From Morchella semilibera (taxonomy: Eukaryota > Ascomycota > Pezizomycetes > Pezizales > Morchellaceae), in the NCBI GenBank assembly GCA_009192285.1, contig CM018603.1, positions 1,527,802-1,591,801 on the forward strand: a stretch of 64,000 bases of DNA, read 5' to 3'. A program made the position numbers and the translations under genes. How positions within the stretch are numbered: the first letter of the stretch is position 1; each line of letters starts with the position of its first letter. Shown piece by piece: positions 44,945 to 57,123 of this stretch. Under the pieces are notes generated by a model. The model saw only the letters and a program-made list of their open reading frames with translations, did not search any database and had not been told where the DNA came from.

Positions 44945-46447
44945 CTAGGAAAAGTGTGGAAGGAATTCCGCCCATCCCACAGTATCATAAATACCAACTG
45001 GGGCCGACCTAAAATAGATGAACGGCTCGACAATTAAATACACTCGTGCAAGTAGATAAATTGCTAAAAGAAATAATGCAAAAACCTGTATGCAAATATT
45101 GCTTCTCCCATACTTTAACTGTAATTGCTCATGAAATTCAGCAATTAGTATGAGTAAGGCACCCGCAACGGTAAGAATAACTGATGAAACTCTCCAAAGC
45201 ACACTCTCTGCATAACTCGGGAAACTAAAGTTCCACGCAAAACAATGAATTGCGCCAAAAAGCAACATCATAAGTGTTACTAGTGGAGTTATAAGCATCA
45301 TTCCTGCGTCCCTACGTTGTTTGAGGATGCTATTATGTGGTGTAACTGGCGCAATCAGCGCAGTCGACTTCGTGCTCGTGTGTTGTGCTCTAGAAGAAAG
45401 GAAGTCTTGCGCCCGCCGATATTTAGAATCTTCAATAGCTTTCCCAAGTAGCTCCTGTTGAAAATTCTTTTCAGGTTCTGTTTCCGACCTTTTCACGAGT
45501 ACTTCCGTAGGAGACACTGAATCGACCGGTTTGTACCACCAAAAGCTGTAGGTTGCAACTACACATGGCACGTATGCGATAGTTGAAACCTCTAGTGTCG
45601 AAATCACGAGCCCCCCCATATATCGCCCAAGACATTGCATAGACAACCATAGAGCATGCAAACATGCCATGGCTTTCCCTAATCTACCAGTCTCGAGCCT
45701 GCTTATTTGAGTTATTGTTTTGCTGGTATCCGGAGGTTCAATAACATTATTTTGGATCAACATCTGTATGCTTATTGCATCAATGAATTGCATGCCTGGT
45801 TCTTCCGTGCATTTCACTACAAAGCCCCCCATATTTGCGTAAAACGAGTGTGTTGTTGACCATTCGAAGTTGGGCACGCGGCCCATCTCATTGGCCGACT
45901 TCTGTGCATTGTACCATTGAAACATCGCAGTTGCTAAAATAAACTCGGGCAAGAATAGTTGTAGGAATATAGTGAAAATCTTCCCCAGGACTCTTTCCAG
46001 CCGCGTTTGATCGATTTCGTAAATATCTTCGTGAACCACTGTCCACATACAGACGATGATAGTGGCAAGACAGCTCCAGATTATATCGTTGGTTCCTCGT
46101 AAATTTGGTGCCGAGTACCATCCGACATGGAGATTTGTATCTGTGGCATTTGATGTGGCAGTGGCACCGTCAAAGTAGAAGGTGCTGAATTGTAGAGCGG
46201 TTATAGAGTAAAGGGTGAGAGGCCGTTGTGTTTTGGGATTATATGTTGTGAAGATCATTAATATTATCTGTGAGATAGTGAGAAGAATTGAGAAATGCTG
46301 AAGAAGGGTGGTTTTAAACTGGGACGATTCTTTAACTAAGCGCCAAAGTACATACTTGTACCTACCTCCGTAGTCCCGCACGCGATGTCCTTGGCAGGTG
46401 TATGGAAGGGCCCAATACTCCGATCCTGTGATTGTAAAACGAAGCAT
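44945..46447 (-). CDS. multi-pass membrane protein, fungal family of unknown function
   Basis: A 500-aa protein with about seven hydrophobic helices: HFSILLTISQIILMIF, IIWSCLATIIVCMW, IFLQLFLPEFILATAMF, VSTIAYVPCVVATYSFWW, MMLITPLVTLMMLLFGAI, VILTVAGALLILIAEF and IQVFALFLLAIYLLARVYLI. The blocks RGTNDIIWSC, FYANMGGFVV, the PCVVATYSFWWYKP segment and the ending LARVYLIVEPF..LPHFS match a widespread fungal integral-membrane family that is usually left unnamed. The region between helices four and five is charged and probably cytoplasmic. An in-frame GTAGGT near 46368 could mark an intron that would shorten the N-terminus, since the segment from MLRF to about residue 45 is less family-like. No enzymatic motif is seen. 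Confidence 0.75.
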   Translation of the reverse strand: MLRFTITGSEYWALPYTCQGHRVRDYGGRYKYVLWRLVKESSQFKTTLLQHFSILLTISQIILMIFTTYNPKTQRPLTLYSITALQFSTFYFDGATATSNATDTNLHVGWYSAPNLRGTNDIIWSCLATIIVCMWTVVHEDIYEIDQTRLERVLGKIFTIFLQLFLPEFILATAMFQWYNAQKSANEMGRVPNFEWSTTHSFYANMGGFVVKCTEEPGMQFIDAISIQMLIQNNVIEPPDTSKTITQISRLETGRLGKAMACLHALWLSMQCLGRYMGGLVISTLEVSTIAYVPCVVATYSFWWYKPVDSVSPTEVLVKRSETEPEKNFQQELLGKAIEDSKYRRAQDFLSSRAQHTSTKSTALIAPVTPHNSILKQRRDAGMMLITPLVTLMMLLFGAIHCFAWNFSFPSYAESVLWRVSSVILTVAGALLILIAEFHEQLQLKYGRSNICIQVFALFLLAIYLLARVYLIVEPFIYFRSAPVGIYDTVGWAEFLPHFS

Positions 46448-47936
46448 TCAGGTACGCCGTTCAAGCATTGACGTATATGTGCACAGCGATTTATAAAGTG
46501 CAATTCTGCATATTAATCAACCAAGTGCAGTTCTGCGGCTTGGCGTCCCCCAGCGTCCCTACTCCACGCTTTAGTCGGAGATCTAGCTAGAGGACGCAGT
46601 GGAAGTAATATTACCTATAAACAGAATACATGTATACTGATACAATATCTAGGGGTAGATAAGCTGGTTATTACAGCGGGAACCCTGGACCTCTCACCTC
46701 ACCTTCCTATTTACGGATTATTCAAAATTACCAGCGTTAGTATGCCCCTGATTTAATTATAAAACTTATTTGTGATAGATCTTATCCAACTAAACCTAGA
46801 ACAGTGGCTGATTAGCTGAAAGCTGAATTTGCTCTACAGTCGACTATAACCTCACCGAGTGACTTTCCATGACTGACTCTATTTGCCATCGCCTCCCTTG
46901 ATACGAGACTTATAATTATCACCCTCTAACCTTATTCACGGAGCATGTTTCCGGTGTAGAAACAACTATAACTTCGCAATTAACGACATAATCCTAGCCC
47001 CCGACGGCTTTAGCTTGACATAAATTAGCACTACTCAGAACCTGATCTCAGATGACATGCCTCTTGATAAATCTTGAGCTAGTTATAGACTCATGGTTAC
47101 AGACCTACTCCTAGCCTAGTTAAACGTTCCCGAGCCCTCTATGCCACCAGACTCTAAGCGTTATATATAGATAGAAGCATTGTGATTGAGGGCGTGGAAG
47201 ATAGTAGTGTTGTGGCGGTGGCATGGTAGTTGAAACCAGTCTATGCGTCCCCAAAAATCGGCAAGGGCGCTATAGAGCTAGCTGACCCACACCTGAGCCC
47301 TAGAATTAGAGATAGACTACCGGAATGAAGCCTGTGGTGCCACTTCGCTCTGGGTTACAAATAAAGCTAGTCGAGTTAGATACAGGACTAGCCCTACGGC
47401 TCATGGGGATGCATGAGACCTGTGGGTTTAAATCGGAGAAGTCACGTACCCACTCGAACCTTAAGATGCGATGTGCTGTACCCGGTATAATCCTCTAGAA
47501 TTCTCTTGCAAGACAAATCTACAGGACTCTAGAAAATGAAGTCAGTTCCGCGGGCAGTGGATTCCGGAAAAGTGGCTCGTTTTCACAAGATAGCGATGAA
47601 GTATAATATGTAGATGTCTGGGGTAGCTGCTTGTCCTGAGAAGGACACAGAACGCATGTGTGTATCTTGAATCACAAGCTCAAAATTGACTCAATGTACT
47701 ATTAAACATATTAGGCTACAATATTTAATAGCTACATGTATGACCCTTGGCAACTAAGAGCGAGGCTCCTCAGTCTCTAATCCTTTACGTACCCACCATC
47801 ATCAATGCAGTAACCGCTATAGCATTAAGCAAGCAGCCTTGTCGAAGTCTACATATATGTAAAGTACTATTTCCCACAAACTCCTTGCAGCACCGTGGCT
47901 AATACTAAGAACCCATGCAAATCACAAAACCGAACC
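46448..47936. other. intergenic region
   Basis: No gene is supported. TACATGTA occurs at 46627 and 47733. There is no strong repeat. Confidence 0.5.
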
Positions 47937-49417
47937 CTACCATGCAACTCCACTCCAGTCAAATTCACCATCCACGTTCCTCCATCTCTTCTGCACTATC
48001 GCCCTTTCCCAACCCATAATCACGGCCAGTAGCCTACAACTCGTACTAGCCACATCACACACTGTTGCTGCGTTCCCTTTGGCCGCCATTTCCCCCAAGA
48101 TCTTTAAATCCTTTAGGTAAGTCCTCCCCAACTGTATTCTCTGCTCAGGGTCCAGCTCCCAGAAGTCATCCGCCACGAACCCTCTCATGTCTTGGGACAC
48201 CTCCAACTCACCAAGCCATGTCTCTGTTGCTACGTCCCCCTGTGCTGGGATAAAGTCGACAAGCTCAGCGGATTCGTACATGTGGACATCGTCGGATGCA
48301 TACACGATATTCCCATGCTGCTTCCCGGCCATCTCTAATGCAGCCTCTACAAACTTCTTTGGGGGAACGAAACCATCACCCCCCTTTGAATATTCCCAAT
48401 CTAGTGCCTTTTTATCGCCTCTTCTAATATGGACACTCACTACTGGCCCAATAAGCTCTTTCTTTCGAGTCTCTACAAAGTCTTGATCCTCTGGAAGAAG
48501 TCCGAGCCGGAATAACGCCTCATAGCCTTCACGGACAAAGTTAAAGATTGTGGACTGGCGCAGCACTCCCATCTTATGAGCGTCTTCAAACTCGTCATTG
48601 AAGCTGTGTCCGAAGATGTAGGTGTGTGTGGAGGCAGCGACTATGAGGTGCTTTGATGAGTGTGGGCAGGGAAGCATCCAGTGTGGTGGTGGAGGTGCGC
48701 ACTTTGGACGCGGTAGCTGGAGGAAGTAGGAAGTATATGCGCCCCACGCCCTGCGTTCTTAAGTTAAATTTATACATGGGACTAGGATTAGAGGAAGGCG
48801 TACCAGTCACGGTCATTAACAAAGAAACTCCTTCCTTCCTTCTTTGCAAGGCCATACGCACTCCACAACCCCATCAATGCAACCCCAAACCCTGCATTCT
48901 TCGACTCCAGCATATATGTCAAGCTTGCATCACAAATCTCCATTCCTTTCTCAACCACCACATTCTCCCCACTCTTCGCTGGGTCGACGAACTTCTTATC
49001 GAGCGAATAGTACCCCAGGTGGGCATGACCTGCAAATTCATGGGCCGATTTGCATATACCCCGGTAAACTCCAGGCCTCAAGGGTTCTTTAATTCCCTTG
49101 GGAATCTCTATGGTCCACTTCCCCTTCCCTCCAGGGATTAAAGTCGCATTGACATCCTTCACACTATCGAAATCAACCTCTGGCACAATAGCTGGTGTGT
49201 GTTCGAAAATCTTGGGCACGATTACTATCATGAGCCACACTGCCAGTGACAAAAGTGCGCTCAACATTATAACACGCCCCTGTGTGAGCCATTTGCGCCG
49301 TTTTAAGAACAAGCGCGCAGGTTCAGAGTCCTCATAGCGCGGGAGGAAGGGCTCTTCTTCGGCTTGTGGGCGAAAGCGTGGCGTGAGTTGCGGCGGATAA
49401 GAGGATGATGAAGACAT
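47937..49417 (-). CDS. type II membrane glycosyltransferase, alpha-fucosyltransferase (GT23)-like
   Basis: A 475-aa protein from two minus-strand exons, 49417-48804 and 48750-47937. The 53-bp intron (48803-48751) starts GTACGC and ends CGCAG, and splicing joins FFVNDRDW to AWGAYTSYF in frame. A short basic cytoplasmic N-terminus precedes one membrane helix (residues 49-67, VIMLSALLSLAVWLMIVIV), the layout of a Golgi glycosyltransferase. The lumenal part carries SVHIRRGDK (about 310-318), matching the H-x-R-R nucleotide-sugar-binding motif of GT23 alpha-1,6-fucosyltransferases and related protein O-fucosyltransferases. PPPPHWMLPCPH precedes a conserved FGHSFNDEFEDA block. Fungal members are poorly characterised and the donor sugar is not proven. 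Start: ATG at 49417, first in the frame. Confidence 0.72.
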
Positions 49418-51047
49418 TGCTGACCAGTTCCGGCTGGTTATGATTCTTGAAAACGAGGTGATGTAAAAGTGGGCGATTGAACATCTCCAGAGAACGGCGT
49501 ACGTATGAAGCTTGGAACAGGGGTGAAACGCGTAATTGTCAGCCCTAACCCTACGGGCGGACTAATAAACTGATGCAATGATCCCTGGTGAAAATCAGGC
49601 GGTTGTATGAATAGCGCCCGCGCTTGGCGTTCTTGTTTGTATCTTCTTGTGTTAGGAGTTCTATAGTAGATAAATACCAACCATCGTCCTTAAGTGATAA
49701 CAAGCTAAAAATGTCTCTGCAGGATACTTGGAACCTACATCTAATTACACATAAGTATATAAATAATATTACATGTACATGTAGTTTACAGAAATAGGTA
49801 AAATCAAACTTGGTGGCGCTAGTGGTATCAGGTTCGTCATTAAAAATGACTTTTATCACGATTGTATTCATACCAAATCACAAGAAATCACTCACCTTCG
49901 CCAAGATCCATGATTGCACTGCTAAGGTGTTTGGTAACACTACTCTTTGAAGGTTCCGATGCCAGGTAGCCTGTTTTTTGCCCTTACTTAGGATAGTTTT
50001 GTAGATTAGATCTTATCAATAAGGATTAGGTATGCGTCTATCTAGAAAAGCCGCCTACCCGCCTGTTTATTGATAAGAGTGGCTCGCTGGATTCTGGGCT
50101 GACCCTGGTAGCGGATCCGGTGCTAAATTCGCTGCTATCTTTATTTACCTACTTTTTCTAATACTCGATGAGCAAGGATGGCATGGCGGAGCCTGAGTCA
50201 GCTAGAAATAGTGATAAAAACTAGTTCTTGATTCACTAGGCTTGGTGCTATAGATGCTGCATTCACCTACCTACCATTTTAGTATTTATTTGGGACATTA
50301 TTTACCTTTTTCTTTGGGGAAGGGGGCGTGCTCACATTTGGATGGTGGCACTGGTGTTAGTAGTGGTGGTGGTAGGGCTGGAGATGAAGAAAGAAAGTGT
50401 ATGGGCACAGGAGGTGACATGTGGGATGGGGAGGGGGGAGTTAAGGGGACGCCGGATGTGATATTCCAAGTATATAACCCTAACCCTAACTTTTTTTTTT
50501 CCCCAGAGCAACACTATGAACCTTTCCTGGTCTCTAAAAAGACCCTTTGGTTAAGGGTGCTTTGGGGGAAAATGCTATGCCTATCGCCAAAGAATGGTTA
50601 ATTGGTGAGCATTTTGGACTTAAGATCTATACGCGCATAGGAATATTAGTTCGGACGGTAATTTATTAGAGTTATAGAACAATACATGAAATATCATCTC
50701 TACTATATCGAGTCAGACTCCATGACGCAGTTTCGAAATTCTTGGGGGTCAAGCTGGGAAAGGGTATTATGTCCAAAGCTAGGGGAGTTGTGGAGTGAGT
50801 GCATGTCTACTCGGGTCGCTCGCCGAGCTACCACGTATATGGGGAGGGTAATTACATGTATACATGTATTTATGGAGGCAATTAACAGCCGGTACGGGCT
50901 GCACACGACCATTGTACCAATGTGGACAACTACTGCCGAACCAGGGTGGGGAGGGTTGGTGTGGGTGTTTATCTCCACGGTATCTACTCTACACTGGTAG
51001 TGATTACGGGGCTGTATGCACCCATTATCCTACGTCTGGCGATACTC
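49418..51047. other. intergenic region
   Basis: No gene is supported. Contains overlapping or adjacent pairs of TACATGTA at 49770/49776 and 50853/50861 and the short telomere-like repeat at 50476. Confidence 0.5.
50476..50490. repeat. short interstitial telomere-type repeat
   Basis: Two and a half copies of AACCCT (complement of TTAGGG), followed at once by a T run. Too short to mark a chromosome end. Confidence 0.7.
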
Positions 51048-51359
51048 GCTGACCCAAAAAGTGTGGCTTTACTAACAGAACTTCTTATCCCATACTTAGT
51101 AAAAGGTCGTGAAAAATTGCCCCAGTTCCTTTCACGACCTTTTACTAAATGCCTAAGTAGTCCGTAAAATGCTGACCCCCAGAAAAAGTAAATTTATTGT
51201 GGCTTTACTAACAGATCTTGTTATCTCCCTTATCAAATAATAGATCTTCCATATAAATTTAATTTCTCCGTTATAGGAGGGTCAGAAACGCTGTGAAGTT
51301 GCGAGTACATACATTCTTCTCTCTATTATAGGGGGGTCAGCATTGGCAGACTAAGGGAT
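51048..51359 (+). repeat. MITE-like element family A, copy 1 with a partial copy and hairpin
   Basis: The main copy (about 51151-51359) is bounded by inverted repeats: ATGCTGACCCCC at 51169 against GGGGGGTCAGCAT ending at 51343, extended outward by CTAAG..GTC against CAGACTAAGGGAT. Inside is GTGGCTTTACTAACAGAT, then ATAATAGATCTTCC. A partial copy (51048-51090: GCTGACCC, then GTGGCTTTACTAACAGA) lies to its left. Between them is a perfect 19-bp hairpin (51096-51114 with 51130-51148; arms TTAGTAAAAGGTCGTGAAA; 15-nt loop). The second copy is at 59768-59936. Confidence 0.7.
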
Positions 51360-54300
51360 GTGAGTATGTCAGGCAGCTTATCTGCAAGTCGAATATTTGA
51401 GAAAATCACGGATACGGGATCTGTTACTTTAAAATTTAAGCGAGGTATCTCGGTTGACTATCAAAGAGGTGTATGATTTACAATAGTAGGCGTAGCTAGC
51501 AAGTTTGACGTCGGCGGCAACATATGCTCCTCGGCTCTCCCTTCCTACTTGGCCCACATGCAGTGAGATTTTCTGAAGTCTAAGGCATGAGAGCTCGGTT
51601 GTTGTTAGTGTCACGAGGAGGAGAGGCTGTGTTGATACCTGAACCTAATTCGACGTCAGACCAACAGCTCACCAGGCGGCTGGTGGTGTGACAGCCACAA
51701 AGCCACCGCAAAATGTTGAGTAAAGGGGGCTAGTGAGAGCACACAAAGTAACTAACTTGACAGAAACGGATTGGTGCGTAATTAGTTGTGTAGGAATCAT
51801 TGATCCGGAGAGGGACAATTCACCCGAACTGCCCATGACGCAGATTGCCTTTTCAGGCCCAGTACCGTCATCGGAACGGACACCGGCAGAAGTCTTGACC
51901 TTATCCCGCAAGGTGTTCTGATGATTGGGCTTCTTCGTTAACGGGATTGAGTAATGAGGATGCTAAATTGGGCTGAGCTGTATTGTACGGGGCCGTACTA
52001 GATTCTACGCCTATATATGTGCTGAGGTAATGCATACGCTTGTTTCCTTGCTTTTTTTCACTCTCAAGTGACTTCGCCACCCGACCACCCTGCCTTTATT
52101 TTCCTCCTTCCCTCGAGCAGCACAGCAGCCTCCATCGCCTCACCAGCTCAACCACCACCGCCTCTTTCTTCCACTTCAGGCTCACCCTGAATTTCGTTGC
52201 GACCACCCGCCGGCAATCGTCATCAACCCAACCTCGGAACCCTACCACGGTTGCTAGGTGTTTCGTGAGAAAAATTGTTAAGATCTGCACGATCACGTTT
52301 GAATGAAAACACTAGGGCTCGACACTAGTGAGTGTGTGTTTCGCGATCAAGAATCAAATCAGAGGAGGGAACGCCATTGAGCAAAAAGACAAGAGTGAGT
52401 TAGCGAACTGGTGCGTGTGCGAGTGAGACAAATACTGTGGCCAGGAAGGAGAACATCGAAAAGAATAACAGCGAGAACTTGCACGTCAAGCAAGCAGAGG
52501 CAAGAACGGAAGAAGAAGAGCAGCGGTATCACTCATCCATACACTCCCGTCCAGTTCGAGGGGAGAGAGAAATCACCCAAGCAAGCAAGCAAGACAGACG
52601 CAGCAGCAGCACAAGCACAAAAGATTTCCAACATTTATCCCTCCCCCCCCGCTCTTCTGAATCCGTCTATACACACACAATTGCCATCTCATCGACTCTA
52701 TTTTACCCATCCATCAGAAGCATAAAATAATAGCACGCTTACTTACCCTATTAAATTTTAGCCTCACTTCTATTTCCCCCCATCCACTTCGGTCCTCCTT
52801 GGTGGTTACGGTGGCATAGACGTAAAAAAGAATTACAGAGGAAAAAAAAAAAAAGGTTGGTGCTACCCCCCCCCCCCAATGAAAAAAAAATCTTTGTCGT
52901 TGGCCGGCGGACGGGCGGCCAGGTCAGCCCCACCACAGAATGGGGCAGGCACAGCCATCGATCTGCCCATCCACTTGTCGGAAATAGGACCAAGCAGCGA
53001 CCGTGCCAGGGCTACATGGCGGTGGCTGGCTGGATGACCCCCCAAACTACTCTCAAAGCAAGGCTGAGGAAGGCTGATGATTGTTGCGAAGCAGAACGGA
53101 GAAGCCACACTCACGAACCCAACGCTCTAACAAACTCTATTGTCAAGAACTGAATTGAACGCGAATCTTCAAGCTTCCCGTATCGAGTGTACGCAGGTAT
53201 TATTCCCTTCTGCGCACAGTTTCCTACTGTTAGCCGTTTCGATTCAACTCACCCCCCTCTGGCACGGTACCGATTGAACCTTTTCACCACCCCTCCACGG
53301 AGTTTCAAAGTTATCGGCCCGTCTCGAAATCTGTGTTTCTTCCATTGCTAACGGATTCTGGTTCTGCGATCAAGCTTTCTATCGGGAGGCTATACGCGTA
53401 TCCCGATCTATAGACGCTTGTCGCCTTGTCTGCCTCTTACTTTCACTGTTCTCGCAACAGTTACCCGTTCTCGTTGTATCTCGAGTTCGACCCAGAGGAT
53501 GCACCACTTCCCGCTCTTCTACCTCTCACGATAGCAGCATTCCAAAAAGAAGGAAACAGAGGTCTTCTACCTCCCACAAACGACAACATATTAAACTTGC
53601 ATAATTGAAGTAAACGAATTATTACGCGCAGTACAGACGATATTGCTTTTTCTATCTCAAATAAAGCTTCCTTCGTTAGTAAAGGTGGGTTCGCTCCTCT
53701 GTGTGTTTATTCAGCCTTCAGCCCCCTCACCGACGAGAAAGAGGTGGGTTGTGGGAAACGGTCCATCCACATGCAGACGAATGCGCCTCACCCTACCACT
53801 CTTGCATACTCCTGTGATTTTCGCGTCTCAGGATTGCATCAATTCCTTATCGTTACGAATCTCATTTCTCCTTCTACCCCAGCTTCTCCAGGTTATTGTT
53901 TTTCGTACCATCCCCATTAGTGCTTATTTTGTGTCTTAATTTTACTTTCTTATTCTGCATTATATACTTCCGGGGTCATCAACGGAGTCATTTTTGCATT
54001 CCATTACACTCGTTAATCCTATCGCGCTTCGGCCGTGTGCATCTGTTGCTCATAAAGCGCCTTTACTATGCACCCATATTTCTCTTTTGCTTTATTAGGA
54101 TTCGCCGATTCATTATGTCACGAGGGGGGCGTTTATCTAATACGCTGCTTCAAAAATCACATTAGATGAGCGAGAGACATCAGGCTGACGGATGAAAAGT
54201 TTTAAAGTTGATTCTAGAACGCTACGACGAGATTACACGGCAGTTCATTCTTACTTTCCCTTATAATTTACTGAGGGAGAAAGAGAGCGCAGTTCAGCTT

Positions 54301-55236
54301 TCTCTCCCTGCTCTGCTGCCTTAATCCCTGTCCAAAGTGACTATCAATTACTTGGAGCCTTTGGGGCTAAGTTGCAGTTATATTTAACCATCCGCTATAC
54401 GTCGACCAATTGCATTCTTTTATCGACAAAAGCGCCACGGTAATTAGGAAAGGCTGAGGAGAAGAATACTTGTTGCTCTTCCCCGAGACAAATCTAAGCT
54501 TAGATATTCTTGAGATCCCTTGCTAGCAACTTGCATCGGGCCTTTGCCGTTGGAGAAAAGAAAAGAACGGAAAGGTTTCCCCCCAAATCCCCCCCGACAA
54601 GCAGGTGGAACAATCCAGGGACTGGGAAGATATTTATTTCGTTGAATACTTTTCTTTGTTTTCTCTTGACTTCGATTTCACCCTTAGAAAAAAGCATTGG
54701 TTGGTGAGCTAGGGGGCCTAGATCATCCCAAGGCAGACTAAAATTAACTCGCCCCAACGATAAACGAACACATTCTTGCGCTTGAGGAAGGGAAAGGAAA
54801 AATCAGACGAGGCTTGACACTTCGTTGAGAACTATTAATTCCCACTCCAGAAACAGAGAAAGGCCCTCCAACTTTCTCGGATTACGCAATTGTCGCCCTG
54901 TGTTACCCACGGCTACTGTGTTACAAATCTGTTTAGGGCTGAAAACGATCAACTAGGGTTGACGAAAAGAGTACTTAATAGGTAGGAGATGCGCCTCTTT
55001 TTTATTCCATCACTCCTAGCGTACTGTATCTGCAGCTTGAGTGGCGTAGATCTTGTTTGATCACTACTTCTTAGTTAGAGCCAAGCGTTCCTACTCAGGC
55101 ACCAGCGCGTTTATCCCTTTTGACGTTTCAGACGCTCTGGATGCCTTCCTTCTGTGCTTATTCGGAAACTAAAATTACGGGGCTGGGCGCTGATGAACTA
55201 TAGATCATTTTACGTCTTCGGGGCCCATTACTTGTG
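51360..55236. other. gene-free stretch, right part probably leader of the C2H2 gene
   Basis: No gene is supported. From about 52000 the sequence is pyrimidine-rich with CCACC/CTTCC strings and short GT..AG possibilities, typical of a long intron-containing 5' leader. Poly-A (about 52841-52854) and poly-C (52867-52878) runs are present. Confidence 0.4.
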
Positions 55237-57123
55237 ATGGCATCGTCGCAATACGCTTCAGTACCCGCAGCAACTAACGGAACGACCCTTGAAGCCTCTC
55301 GTAAAACAATTCCGACTTCCTCGGCAGCCTCTACTGCTGCTGCTGCTCTCGCAACCACTCCGGTATCACCCAAAGCTCCTGCAAACCTACCCCCATTACT
55401 AGCTCAGAAACTCCCGAGTTTCACCCCACACACCCCGCTTACCGGAGCAGCGGCAATAGCAAATAGACAGCAGAGCCGAAGCCCTAGAACTATGGCCCCA
55501 GATGATAAAAAACCCGATGGGTCACAGGCACCTAAACAGACGCCAAACCCAGCTTCAATCTTTACATCAAATCTTGGAATGAGCACGCCTGCTGATGCAC
55601 CTCCCAAGGAACCTTCTCCAGTTCCCCCTGGGCTAGGTGGCTTGCCGAGTGTTGCCGCGGCAGCTGCTGCAATGGACACGTCTGGTAGTTCGCCTGCAAC
55701 GTCAAGTAGCTTGGTGTCTAATGGTGCAACTGTTGATGGAAGTGCCGGAACTGTGACTGCAGGCCCGAATACGACGGATCCTGCACTGCTTCCCTCAGAC
55801 ATGAGTCAGTACCATACTCTGCAGCCACAACCACCTAAAATGTCAGAGCCCCTTACAGCCACTACCCCAACCACTCCCGGGTTTGGCAGTGCAACAACGC
55901 CCACAACCCCATTTAGCCCTAATAATCCAGGCAGCACGCGAGGGAAACACACATGCCCTCATTGCCACAAAACCTTCACTAGGCACCACAACCTCAAGAG
56001 CCATCTCTTAACACATGCACACGAAAAGCCATTTCTTTGCACGACATGTAACTCACGATTTCGAAGACTACACGATCTTAAACGACACACAAAGCTACAC
56101 ACGGGAGAGAGACCACATGTTTGTCCAAAGTGCGGAAGGCGATTTGCTCGAGGAGATGCCTTGGCTCGGCATGCCCGTGGTGAAGGGGGTTGTGCTGGAA
56201 GGAGAGGTAGCATGGGCGGTATGATGAATGAGGACGGAACCATGGTTCCTGGGCTAGGACAGGATGATGGTGATGGGATGGAAGGCTTAGAAAGTCTTAT
56301 TGATGATGGGGATGGCGATGTCTCCATGATGGATGAAAACGGTGGAGAGGGATCTGATGGAGGCCCTCGAAGGCGGGCAAGTCTCCCCAGCATCAAGACT
56401 GATTTCCACCCTGGTCACCAACAAGTAGGCCACCAAATGGGACAACATACCCCAATGACATCAGCTTCTGGGTACCGACCTCACAATAACACATATCCGC
56501 AGTTATCATCTGGAGCTCGGACAGCTTCGGCCAGTGGGCCAACTCCAGGGCTCTTCCCGCCGGGGAACTATGCACATGGGTTCAAGGCTACAACGCCAGC
56601 AAGCGCGAGTTCTAGTATGCAGACTAATAATATTAACTCCGCTACTGCAACAAGTCCTGCTGCAACCAATTCTGCGAATACAAGTATTCTTAGTCCTCAA
56701 AATGTATTGACAGACAGCCCTCGGGCGGTCAGTCCAGGAATGCTTCCAAGTCAGCCTGAAGGGATGACTAGGGATAGAACACCAAGTTTTACCTATACTA
56801 ACTCCTTGCCCGCACCCCAGCGAGAACGTGACGGCATGTTTGTCAATCACATGGCACACCCCCCTGCGGCTGGCCAACAGCAAAATGCTCACCAGCAGCA
56901 AGGTCCTGCAGGAGGGAGTGGACCTGCTCCTCAGGCCAATATGGGTGGCAATGGCCCGCAAAACAACGCCAACATGTTTGCTGGACAGGATGGCGGGTTA
57001 TGGGCGTACATCAAGACTCTCGAGGATAGGATAAAACACCTTGAAGAAAAAGTGGAACAGCAAGCGTCTCAACAGCCCCAGGCTCAACGACAGCAGCAGC
57101 AACCAGCAGCGCCAAGCTCGTGA
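55237..57123 (+). CDS. C2H2 zinc-finger transcription factor, Azf1-like
   Basis: A 628-aa nuclear DNA-binding regulator. After about 235 low-complexity Ala/Pro/Thr/Ser residues come three fingers: C240/C243..H256/H260 (CPHCHKTFTRHHNLKSH), C268/C271..H284/H288 (CTTCNSRFRRLHDLKRH) and C296/C299..H312, in which the last ligand is Cys319 (ARHARGEGGC) instead of His. This array with the FARGDALARH..GGC ending matches the ascomycete Azf1-type group. An acidic stretch (DDGDGDVSMMDENGGE) and a long Ser/Thr/Pro/Gln-rich region may activate transcription. A short C-terminal coiled coil (LWAYIKTLEDRIKHLEEKVE, about 588-607) suggests dimerisation, then poly-Gln. The ATG at 55237 is the first in frame; the frame also contains a GTG just before it. 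Target genes cannot be told. Confidence 0.88.
   Translation: MASSQYASVPAATNGTTLEASRKTIPTSSAASTAAAALATTPVSPKAPANLPPLLAQKLPSFTPHTPLTGAAAIANRQQSRSPRTMAPDDKKPDGSQAPKQTPNPASIFTSNLGMSTPADAPPKEPSPVPPGLGGLPSVAAAAAAMDTSGSSPATSSSLVSNGATVDGSAGTVTAGPNTTDPALLPSDMSQYHTLQPQPPKMSEPLTATTPTTPGFGSATTPTTPFSPNNPGSTRGKHTCPHCHKTFTRHHNLKSHLLTHAHEKPFLCTTCNSRFRRLHDLKRHTKLHTGERPHVCPKCGRRFARGDALARHARGEGGCAGRRGSMGGMMNEDGTMVPGLGQDDGDGMEGLESLIDDGDGDVSMMDENGGEGSDGGPRRRASLPSIKTDFHPGHQQVGHQMGQHTPMTSASGYRPHNNTYPQLSSGARTASASGPTPGLFPPGNYAHGFKATTPASASSSMQTNNINSATATSPAATNSANTSILSPQNVLTDSPRAVSPGMLPSQPEGMTRDRTPSFTYTNSLPAPQRERDGMFVNHMAHPPAAGQQQNAHQQQGPAGGSGPAPQANMGGNGPQNNANMFAGQDGGLWAYIKTLEDRIKHLEEKVEQQASQQPQAQRQQQQPAAPSS

Noticed and set aside
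50476-50490. Telomere end
   Set aside because: Only two and a half TTAGGG-type units, in the middle of the window and followed by ordinary sequence.
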